Shown: one piece after another, positions 1 through 4,877 of the stretch | How positions within the stretch are numbered: the first letter of the stretch is position 1 | Layout: each line of letters opens with the position of its first letter | Assembly: GCA_937922105.1 (NCBI GenBank) | Contig: CAKZVN010000291.1 | Coordinates: 1-16,500 of the forward strand | Direction: 5' to 3' | From: an uncultured Litorilinea sp. | GTDB lineage: Bacteria > Chloroflexota > Anaerolineae > Caldilineales > Caldilineaceae | Length of the DNA: 16,500 nucleotides | Position numbers and translations under genes: made by a program | The notes under the pieces: model-generated | Databases searched by the model: none | Told to the model about the DNA's origin: nothing | What the model saw: the letters and a program-made list of their open reading frames with translations, nothing else

Positions 1-506
1 GCAATGATGGTGCTGAGAATGGTGATAACCTGGACCACCGAGACCACCATGCCGCGTGTCTTGGGGGTGGTGGCTTCGACGATGAGGGCATTGTGGGAGT
101 CGCCCGTGGCTGCAGAACTGATCCCGAAGAGGATCAGGAGCGCATAGCCGCCGATGAAGGCTAGGATGGAGCCGTCCGCCATGGCGTGGACCACCGTCGG
201 CAGCGAGATAAAGATCAAGCTGGAGACGATGCCGCTCATGATCAGATAGGGGGTGCGCCGGAAGCCGAAGATGGGGTGCTGGTCGGCAATGCGCCCGAAG
301 AAGACTTGGAAGGGCGAGAACAGATGGTTCATGCCCAGCATGGTGGTGATCAGAATGGCGGCAATGCCCAGTTCATAGATGGCAATCCGGTTGAAATCAA
401 TCGTCAACAGTGCGAACATCCAGCCGACGCCGACTTTGGGGAGCGCCAACTGCAGGACCCTGAGCGTGGCCCACAGACCACGTCCGACCGCATGAATCAC
501 CCGCAT
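1..506 (-). CDS. PucC/BCH2-family MFS protein, N-terminal part (cut by window edge)
   Basis: This is the first 168 residues of a membrane protein of the PucC/LhaA/BCH2 branch of the major facilitator superfamily. The family is associated with light-harvesting complex assembly or (bacterio)chlorophyll delivery in the cytoplasmic membrane. I translated it by hand; it has no stop before the left edge. Residues 21-48 hold the family signature LPKVGVGWMFALLTIDFNR, and residues 71-88 hold GRIADQHPIFGFRRTPYL, the conserved loop between early membrane helices. About five helices are visible of the usual twelve (full length is usually 430-470 residues). The ATG at 504-506 follows GAAGGAGAA (512-520) at good spacing. 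It is divergent from the small membrane gene at 892 and shares the 385-base intergenic region with it. The second family member in the window (6700-7998) has the same HPI-G-RRTPY loop. Family assignment is firm; the substrate is unknown. Confidence 0.88.
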   Translation of the reverse strand, partial: MRVIHAVGRGLWATLRVLQLALPKVGVGWMFALLTIDFNRIAIYELGIAAILITTMLGMNHLFSPFQVFFGRIADQHPIFGFRRTPYLIMSGIVSSLIFISLPTVVHAMADGSILAFIGGYALLILFGISSAATGDSHNALIVEATTPKTRGMVVSVVQVITILSTII

Positions 507-563
507 ACTAGTTCTCCTTCATGAGATTGAAACAACAGTGCCTGTGTGGGAGGCAAAGAGGCC

Positions 564-580
564 GCTCCCGGCAGGGGAGC
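564..580. repeat. Inverted repeat GCTCCC-N5-GGGAGC
   Basis: This is a perfect 6-base stem with a 5-base loop, about 60 bases upstream of the leftward PucC-family start. If transcription of that gene begins further right, the hairpin would lie in its 5' leader. The function is unknown and it may be incidental in GC-rich DNA. Confidence 0.35.
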
Positions 581-630
581 CGGTACGTGTTCATCCTAGC
601 ATTTCGGCGGGGGCGATCCAATGGTCCATC

Positions 631-651
631 TGTCCCGAAATGGGTGGGACA
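631..651. promoter_or_regulatory. Operator-like dyad TGTCCC-N9-GGGACA
   Basis: This is a perfect 6-base inverted repeat with a 9-base spacer in the middle of the divergent intergenic region, about 73 bases upstream of the rightward -35 box. The half-site core GGACA occurs again at 661-665 and as an inverted pair at 761-774. Its TGT...ACA ends recall PpsR/CrtJ sites of purple bacteria, but the spacing here is N15 rather than N12, so I do not assign that regulator. It is most simply read as a candidate binding site for an unknown dimeric regulator. Confidence 0.4.
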
Positions 652-723
652 TCTGCCATAGGACAAAACCTGGACGGGAACACGGTGGGAACAGGCGACA
701 ACATGGGGCCGCCGAGCCGGTGA

Positions 724-751
724 TAGACACAGAACAAAACTTGGCTATAAT
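724..751 (+). promoter_or_regulatory. Sigma-70-like promoter
   Basis: A -35 box TAGACA (724-729, 5 of 6 to TTGACA) is followed by a 16-base spacer and a perfect -10 box TATAAT (746-751). The transcription start is expected near 757-759, giving a leader of about 135 bases before the 32-residue ORF at 892. It is the best promoter match I found in the window and stands out in GC-rich DNA. It points away from the bch operon toward the small membrane gene. Confidence 0.6.
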
Positions 752-759
752 GCAAGACA

Positions 760-775
760 TGGACAGGCGTGTCCA
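760..775. promoter_or_regulatory. Palindrome TGGACA-ggcg-TGTCCA at the predicted +1
   Basis: This is a perfect 6-base inverted repeat with a 4-base centre, placed immediately downstream of the TATAAT box. It contains two of the five GGACA/TGTCC pentamers of this intergenic region. A repressor bound here would block initiation or early elongation; alternatively it forms a hairpin at the 5' end of the transcript. Both readings are inference. Confidence 0.42.
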
Positions 776-776
776 G

Positions 777-808
777 CCATCGGCTGTTGCCGATGGGCGT
801 CTGCGCCC
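777..808 (+). promoter_or_regulatory. Structured 5' leader: two overlapping hairpins
   Basis: CCATCGGC (777-784), tgtt and GCCGATGG (789-796) form a perfect 8-base stem with a tetraloop. GGGCG (795-799) and CGCCC (804-808) form a second 5-base stem with a tetraloop. The two share bases 795-796, so the full versions of both cannot form together. No U-run follows, so this is not an ordinary terminator. In the predicted leader RNA they could stabilise the transcript or act as a switch; the mechanism is speculative. Confidence 0.4.
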
Positions 809-891
809 AGGTGTGCTTGAGGCGCTCTCTTTCATACCGATGAACCGTTACCGTCAACCGTCTACCCACCACAATTCGCGAGGAGGACCCC

Positions 892-990
892 ATGATTGAT
901 AGCCGTTTCTATATCCTGCCGTTGATCGGCACCATTTTGGTCTGGGTTTGGATTTTGGGCATGGTCCTGGCGACCTGGCCCGCCCGCTAA
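892..990 (+). CDS. 32-residue single-span membrane protein
   Basis: This short ORF is too small for most gene finders but looks translated. ATG at 892 follows AGGAGGA (881-887) with a 4-base gap, and the ORF ends in TAA at 988-990. The peptide begins MIDSRFYILP, runs through one hydrophobic span (about residues 7-28, containing VWVWILGMVLATW) and ends PAR. It has three tryptophans, two of them in the VWVW stretch of the span, no histidine and no cysteine. Without histidine it cannot ligate bacteriochlorophyll as a normal LH alpha or beta polypeptide would. Next to a PucC-family gene and a bch operon, an accessory single-helix subunit of the reaction centre-antenna complex (comparable in kind to PufX or the small extra helices seen in Roseiflexus core complexes) is a reasonable inference, but I cannot confirm homology. 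It has its own good promoter upstream and a terminator-like hairpin downstream, so it may be monocistronic. Confidence 0.65.
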   Translation: MIDSRFYILPLIGTILVWVWILGMVLATWPAR

Positions 991-1138
991 GCGCGGTTGC
1001 ACTCGGCAGACATCCTGCCGTGCGGTTCTTCAATCTGCACTGCCGGCCGGGTTTTCTGGTGGAGACCGGTGGGCCGCCCGGACGTTGCGCGCTGTTCGGC
1101 GCGTGCCGGGGCCCCCGGTGGCAATCCCGGCCCCGCGC

Positions 1139-1156
1139 GCAACCGTCCGCGGTTGC
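1139..1156. repeat. Inverted repeat GCAACCG-tccg-CGGTTGC
   Basis: This is a perfect 7-base stem with a tetraloop, located downstream of the 32-residue ORF. It has no T-run on either side. It may protect the 3' end of that short transcript or be incidental. Confidence 0.35.
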
Positions 1157-1189
1157 CCCCAAGGTAAGCGCGGCTTCCGGTTGTGGTTG

Positions 1190-1219
1190 ACCTCCCTTTG
1201 CTCCACAGAGGGAGGTTTT
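1190..1219 (+). terminator. Terminator-like hairpin
   Basis: ACCTCCCT (1190-1197) pairs perfectly with AGGGAGGT (1209-1216) across an 11-base loop and is followed at once by further T, giving TTTT at 1216-1219. It lies 200 bases after the stop of the 32-residue ORF and 57 bases before the next start. The short T-run makes it a moderate terminator; readthrough into the gene at 1276 remains possible, since I see no clear promoter between 1220 and 1275. Confidence 0.45.
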
Positions 1220-1275
1220 CCCACCGCGCACGGCCCCAACTCCCGCAGGAACGCCGTTGCGCCCGGAGGTATGCC

Positions 1276-2181
1276 ATGAATCGGCTTTGGCCCTATTCCA
1301 CGCGCCTCTTCGATTGGTTGGAGGAGCGTTGGGAGAGTCCGCGTGGGCAACGCCTGATTGCCGACCTGTTGGTCCTCAGCTTCCTGGGCGGCATTCTGGT
1401 GATTGAGGCCAATCGGTGGCGGGTCTTACCGCCCAGTTTGGCCCAGAATCTCCCCACCAATCACTTTTACGCCGTAGATTTCACCCTCAAACTCTTGCTC
1501 ATCACCGAGTTGGCGGGCTTGATCTTCGGGTTGGCCCACAGTGTTGCTAATTCCGTGGGCAAACAATTCGAGATTCTCTCGCTCATTCTCCTGCGCGAGA
1601 CCTTCAAGGGTTTCAAGACCTTCGACGAACCGATCACCTGGAATCAGGTCGAACCGGCGCTGTTTCCCATGCTCACCGACGCGGCAGGGGCCCTCTTGAT
1701 TTTTGTCGCGATTGGGTTTTATTACCGCGTGCAGCGCCATCAGCCCATCACCGGTGACGCCCAGGCCCGCGCCAGTTTTATCGCCGCCAAGAAACTCATT
1801 GCGCTGGGGTTGCTGGTTGCGTTTGCGCTCATCGGCGCCCACGCGCTGGAGCAATTTATCCGCTTCGGTCGCGAGACGGCTTTCTTCGAGGCCTGTTATA
1901 CAGTCCTGATCTTCGCCGATGTCTTGTTGGTCCTGCTCTCGTTGCGCTATGCCTCCACCTATGCCGTGGTGTTTCGCAACTCCGGCTTTGCCATCGCCAC
2001 GGTGCTGATTCGTCTGGCGTTGATTGCGCCGCCGCCGATTAACGCGCTCTTGGGTGTGGGCGCGGCGCTCTTTGCCCTGGGGTTGACCATTGCCTATAAC
2101 AGCTTGGCGGTCACCATGCAGGGCGAGCCGCCTGCGCCGAGTACGCGTCCCCCCTTACCGCGTACCGCTGTGCAAGATTGA
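1276..2181 (+). CDS. Polytopic membrane protein of unknown function
   Basis: This is a 301-residue integral membrane protein that I do not recognise by name. I chose ATG at 1276 because GGAGGT (1265-1270) lies 5 bases upstream; the same frame opens at 1183, but that extension runs through the terminator-like hairpin and has no ribosome site. Hydrophobic spans lie roughly at residues 28-46, 67-88, 135-156, 175-197, 215-235 and 243-287 (six or seven helices). Notable conserved-looking stretches are SVGKQFEILSLILLRETFKG after the second helix and YAVVFRNSGFAIATVLIRLA late in the chain; I recall similar segments in conserved hypothetical membrane proteins of several phyla. The C-terminus is a short polar, proline-rich tail. 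It is convergent with bchE. Adjacency to photosynthesis genes does not prove a role in photosynthesis. Confidence 0.8.
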   Translation: MNRLWPYSTRLFDWLEERWESPRGQRLIADLLVLSFLGGILVIEANRWRVLPPSLAQNLPTNHFYAVDFTLKLLLITELAGLIFGLAHSVANSVGKQFEILSLILLRETFKGFKTFDEPITWNQVEPALFPMLTDAAGALLIFVAIGFYYRVQRHQPITGDAQARASFIAAKKLIALGLLVAFALIGAHALEQFIRFGRETAFFEACYTVLIFADVLLVLLSLRYASTYAVVFRNSGFAIATVLIRLALIAPPPINALLGVGAALFALGLTIAYNSLAVTMQGEPPAPSTRPPLPRTAVQD

Positions 2182-2197
2182 CGCGCGTCGCCCGCGC

Positions 2198-2230
2198 AAA
2201 ACGCCGGGGACCGTCACTCGGCCCCCGGCG
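2198..2230 (-). terminator. Rho-independent terminator of the bch operon (leftward)
   Basis: Read on the minus strand, CGCCGGGG pairs with CCCCGGCG (2223-2230 and 2202-2209) over a 13-base loop and is followed directly by TTTT (2201-2198). This is the best terminator geometry for transcription leaving bchE, about 170 bases after its stop codon and just short of the convergent gene's stop at 2181. On the plus strand the stem has no T-run, so any stop for the convergent gene would be weaker. Confidence 0.55.
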
Positions 2231-2258
2231 CAAGTCTTCCAGGTCATCTCTGCAGACT

Positions 2259-2355
2259 GTCATTCTGCGCCGCTAGGCTGCCTGCCCTGAGCGCAGCGAA
2301 AGGAAGAATCCCGGCTCGGACCAGAGCGGGATGCTTCGGCTGCGCCTCAGCATGA
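2259..2355. repeat. Palindromic intergenic repeat (CTGAGCGCAGCGAA type)
   Basis: The left arm has TGTCATTCTG (2259-2268) and, after an interruption of about 17 bases, CTGAGCGCAGCGAA (from 2287) leading to GAATCCCG. The right arm reads CGGGATGCTTCGGCTG (2327-2342), then CGCCTCAGCATGAC (to 2355). The arms are imperfect inverted copies; the right arm has single-base insertions and the left is split. The consensus form is one I recall as a dispersed intergenic palindrome in Chloroflexota and some other bacteria. It lies between convergent genes, the usual place for such elements. It appears decayed. Confidence 0.5.
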
Positions 2356-2365
2356 CGCCGGCGTA

Positions 2366-2378
2366 CCGGCTTTGCCGG
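2366..2378. repeat. Small hairpin CCGGC-ttt-GCCGG
   Basis: This is a perfect 5-base stem with a 3-base loop, 22 bases beyond the bchE stop codon. It has no T-run. Together with the larger palindromes at 2259-2355 and 2437-2454 it makes the bchE 3' flank unusually palindromic. Confidence 0.3.
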
Positions 2379-2399
2379 CAGAATCGAGTGGCATACCGT

Positions 2400-4079
2400 T
2401 CAGCCGTTGCCTGCGCTTCCACCCTCCCCTGCCGTCTCTGCCGGCTCCGGCAGATCGGCGTGCAGGTCGCGCGGGGCGGCGCAAGCGCTCACTCCGGCTA
2501 AGCTCGCGTTGGCGGCGCGGCTGCCCGCTTCCCCGCGGCGTCTGCCGGTGAAGTCGCGCGCCGCCGCCATCTCCGGCTGCGTCTCCTTCATGCGCGCCAA
2601 CTCCTCGCGCGAGTAGACCTTGGACTCGTCGAAGCCGAAGTTGATCTCGGTCTGGAAGCCGCGACGCTGGATGCGCCCGAGGTCATAGAAGCGTTTGGTG
2701 AGGGTGGTCTTGGCAAAGGCGCGCAGACAGCCCATCATGTACTTGCGCTTGAAGCTGTCGCGAATCCACGGGTAGCCCAGGAAGGTCTTGCGCATGTAGA
2801 AGCGCCCGTAGCAGCGCAGCACTCCCTTGAGCACATCCTCGCGGTCCATAGCTTCCGGCTTCATGATGGGCGTGACGAAGTTGTACTTGGAGTAGTCGCG
2901 CACCTCGACACGGTCGCCCAGTTCCTCGAAGAGTTCGGCAAAGGGCCATGGCGTGTACATGTTCCAGTTCGCCATGTCCGGGTCCCAGTCCAGCGCCATG
3001 CGATAGGTCTCCTCGATGGTTTCCGGCGTTTCGTTCTCCATGCCCATGATGAACTGCGCTTCGGCGACCATGCCGTGGGCCTTGAGCAGTTGAATGGCCC
3101 GCTTGTTCTCCTCGATGGTGGTCTCTTTGCGGAAGAGGTTGAGATTCATCTGGCTGGCGGCTTCGGTGCCCAATGAGACGTGCACCAGCCCGGCGCGGCG
3201 ATAGAGCGGCAAGAGGTCGGCATCGCGCAGAATGTCGGTGACGCGCGTGTTGATGCCCCAATAGATGCCCAGGTTGCGCCGCTCCAACTCTTCGGCGAGC
3301 GCCACGAACTTGCGCCGGTTGATGGTCGGTTCCTCGTCGGCTAAGATCATAAAGCCGACTTTGTGCTCCTTGACCAGGGTCTCGACTTCATCCACGAACT
3401 TCTTGGGGTCGCGCGAGCGGTAATCGCGCCAGAAGCTCCATTGCGAGCAGAAGCGACAGGTGAATGGGCAGCCGCGCGCAAAGTTCGGCACCGCGACGCG
3501 CACATTCATGGGAATGTAGATGTACTTGTTCCACTCCAACAGACTCCAGTCGGGCGTGAGCGCGTCCAGGTTACGAATGGGGGGATGGGCCGGCGTGGCG
3601 ATGATGCGCTCATCCTCGATGTAGGCGAGACCGCGAATCTCCCTGCGCTCCTCCAAGTCGGTGCCGTTGTCAATTGCGTTGATCAGGTTGACGATGATCT
3701 CTTCGCCTTCCCCGCGCACGATGTAATCAATCCAGGGGGCTTCGCTCAGGACCTGGGTGTACATAAAGGTGGGGTGGATACCGCCCAGGATGAGCTTGGC
3801 TTTGGGCGCCTCCTCGCGCGCAATCTTGAGGGTGTTTTGCGCCTTGTAGATCATGGGGGTGATGGCGGTCGCCAGCACCACGTCGGGCTGCGCCTTGCGG
3901 ATCATCAGCCGCAAGGTATCGTCCGGGATGTCGTTGGTCATGGCATCCACAAACTGGAGGTTGGGATAGCCGGCGCGCTTGAGGGTGCCGCCGATATAGG
4001 CGACCCAACTGGGCGGCCAATTGCCGGCAATCTCGGCGCCCCCGGCATGATAATTGGGTTGCACCAGTAAAATCCGCAT
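2400..4079 (-). CDS. bchE: Mg-protoporphyrin IX monomethyl ester anaerobic oxidative cyclase BchE
   Basis: BchE closes the isocyclic ring E of Mg-protoporphyrin IX monomethyl ester to give protochlorophyllide, using water, cobalamin and S-adenosylmethionine, without O2. The 559 residues show an N-terminal B12-binding-type domain (MRILLVQPNY at 1, GGIHPTF at 99-105) and a radical SAM core with the CxxxCxxC cluster motif ARGCPFTCRFCSQ (C204, C208, C211). The body has the ordinary BchE length; the last 55 or so residues are a low-complexity Ala/Gly/Glu tail. The ATG at 4079 follows AAGGAGA (4086-4092) at 6 bases. It is the last gene of the minus-strand bch operon, 123 bases after the bchJ-like gene with a strong hairpin between. 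With no acsF in the window, it implies ring closure under anoxic conditions. Assignment is firm. Confidence 0.95.
   Translation of the reverse strand: MRILLVQPNYHAGGAEIAGNWPPSWVAYIGGTLKRAGYPNLQFVDAMTNDIPDDTLRLMIRKAQPDVVLATAITPMIYKAQNTLKIAREEAPKAKLILGGIHPTFMYTQVLSEAPWIDYIVRGEGEEIIVNLINAIDNGTDLEERREIRGLAYIEDERIIATPAHPPIRNLDALTPDWSLLEWNKYIYIPMNVRVAVPNFARGCPFTCRFCSQWSFWRDYRSRDPKKFVDEVETLVKEHKVGFMILADEEPTINRRKFVALAEELERRNLGIYWGINTRVTDILRDADLLPLYRRAGLVHVSLGTEAASQMNLNLFRKETTIEENKRAIQLLKAHGMVAEAQFIMGMENETPETIEETYRMALDWDPDMANWNMYTPWPFAELFEELGDRVEVRDYSKYNFVTPIMKPEAMDREDVLKGVLRCYGRFYMRKTFLGYPWIRDSFKRKYMMGCLRAFAKTTLTKRFYDLGRIQRRGFQTEINFGFDESKVYSREELARMKETQPEMAAARDFTGRRRGEAGSRAANASLAGVSACAAPRDLHADLPEPAETAGEGGSAGNG
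2437..2454. repeat. Palindrome TCTGCCGG-ct-CCGGCAGA inside the bchE 3' end
   Basis: This is a perfect 8-base inverted repeat with a 2-base centre within the codons for the low-complexity BchE tail. Outer GCCG (2431-2434) and CGGC (2456-2459) extend it imperfectly. It suggests that repeat DNA was captured into the 3' end of the gene, or a hairpin protecting the end of the operon mRNA. Confidence 0.4.
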
Positions 4080-4162
4080 GGGTTGTCTCCTTCAACACGG
4101 TCTGACCGTCGTGCTGTCTGTCGAGTCCGCAGTGACGGTCGGGGTTGCCTGGGGCAAAGGGA

Positions 4163-4184
4163 CCGCAGACGCGCCCGTCTGCGG
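4163..4184 (-). promoter_or_regulatory. Strong intercistronic hairpin between bchJ-like and bchE
   Basis: CCGCAGACG (4163-4171) and CGTCTGCGG (4176-4184) form a perfect 9-base stem with a 4-base loop, 19 bases after the bchJ-like stop and 84 bases before the bchE start. In the leftward RNA it is followed by UCCCUUU, a poor U-run. It could be a partial terminator, an mRNA end-protector or an attenuator that sets BchE level separately from the upstream genes. I see no clear internal promoter in the 123-base gap. Confidence 0.5.
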
Positions 4185-4202
4185 CAAGCACACCGGCGTG
4201 GA

Positions 4203-4823
4203 TTACCGGTGAAAATGAACGTCATAGCGGCAGCAGGCGGGCTGCGTCGCGCTCAAGGGCCGGGCGACAATTTGGGCCTGGGGGTCAAGGATGGCCTGGA
4301 TCAGCCGCGCAAATGCGCCGCCGTAAAAGCCTTGCACCGCAGCTACCGGACGGATGCTGCTCTCGACTTCCAAACAGGGCACGCGACCGCCGTAATAGCG
4401 AAAGCTGCCGCTGCCCGCAAAGGTCCACGCATGTTTGCCGATGGCGTAACAGAAGAGGGCTAGCGCCGGGCGCGGCGGCAACAGCCGCAACAGGCGCTGG
4501 AAGAACAGCGGGATGCGATGAGCCAGCAGATAGTCACCGGTCAAGCGGCCTGCCTGATAGAGGATGGCGTAGCTTTCGTCTACGCCCAGCTGCGCCACCA
4601 GCGCGGTTGCCAAGTCGGTGAACTCTTGTTCCGGGACCATGTGGGTGGGCAGTTCGTCGAGCAGACGCGCGTGCCCGCCCCGGCGCAAGATCGCCGCGGT
4701 TTGCTCCGCGCCATAGCGCGCGCGCAAGGCTGCCACACTCTGGATGAGCGCGTTGGGGCCGATGCGCGCCGGGGCGGCGGCTGGGCCGTGGGATGTGGTG
4801 GGCTGGGAGGCTGTCTGTTGCAT
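4203..4823 (-). CDS. bchJ: BchJ-like V4R-domain protein
   Basis: This 206-residue protein resembles BchJ in length and in its C-terminal V4R (4-vinyl reductase) domain, about residues 85-206, with YAIGKHAWTFAG, FRYYGGRVPCLEVES and a terminal ACCRYDVHF. BchJ was once proposed as the 8-vinyl reductase, but BciA or BciB are the proven enzymes; a role in carrying or presenting a porphyrin intermediate is more likely. The N-terminal 20 residues are Ala/Pro/Gln/Ser-rich. I place the start at ATG 4823 because AGGAGGG (4831-4837) lies 7 bases upstream; a GTG seven codons earlier would overlap that site. It sits between bchD (54 bases upstream) and bchE, so it is cotranscribed with chelatase and cyclase genes. 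The V4R family call is solid; the exact function is not. Confidence 0.8.
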   Translation of the reverse strand: MQQTASQPTTSHGPAAAPARIGPNALIQSVAALRARYGAEQTAAILRRGGHARLLDELPTHMVPEQEFTDLATALVAQLGVDESYAILYQAGRLTGDYLLAHRIPLFFQRLLRLLPPRPALALFCYAIGKHAWTFAGSGSFRYYGGRVPCLEVESSIRPVAAVQGFYGGAFARLIQAILDPQAQIVARPLSATQPACCRYDVHFHR

Positions 4824-4877
4824 GGCGTTTCCCTCCTGGCGCACAGGTTCCTGATCAAGAGTAGTGACCTGCGGGCG

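Larger units (their letters stand above)
507..891. other. Divergent intergenic region with promoter, dyads and leader
   Basis: These 385 bases separate the divergent PucC-family gene and the 32-residue membrane ORF. They contain a GC hairpin at 564-580 (GCTCCC/GGGAGC), a spaced dyad at 631-651, a sigma-70-like promoter at 724-751, a palindrome at 760-775 and two leader hairpins at 777-808. The pentamer GGACA/TGTCC occurs five times between 631 and 774. I see no convincing coding frame; the open frames here are short and have no family features. A weak leftward promoter candidate for the PucC-family gene (TTGGAT at 616-621, 17-base spacer, TAGGAT at 593-598, minus strand) is possible but poor. 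Confidence 0.6.
991..1275. other. Intergenic stretch with GC palindromes, no gene seen
   Basis: Between the small membrane ORF and the next membrane gene I see palindromic DNA but no supported gene. CCGGGG-c-CCCCGG lies at 1106-1118, GCAACCG-tccg-CGGTTGC at 1139-1156, and a terminator-like hairpin at 1190-1219. Open frames crossing it lack ribosome binding sites and recognisable domains. Confidence 0.5.

Noticed and set aside
593..621. Leftward sigma-70 promoter for the PucC-family gene
   Set aside because: TTGGAT/TAGGAT with a 17-base spacer matches only 3 and 4 of 6 positions; not strong enough to list as a feature.
631..651. PpsR/CrtJ binding site
   Set aside because: The spacing between TGT and ACA is 15 bases rather than the usual 12, and PpsR is known mainly from purple bacteria.
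892..990. Small ORF as an LH alpha/beta antenna polypeptide
   Set aside because: The peptide has no histidine to ligate bacteriochlorophyll and is shorter than these polypeptides.
892..990. Small ORF as CydX (oxidase small subunit)
   Set aside because: The WILGMVLA stretch recalls the CydX WILGTLLA motif, but in CydX it is at the extreme N-terminus, and no cydAB genes are nearby. Kept only as a weak alternative.
1183..1275. N-terminal extension of the membrane protein at 1276
   Set aside because: The upstream codons run through a terminator-like hairpin, are Arg/Pro-rich and have no ribosome site, whereas GGAGGT sits just before 1276.
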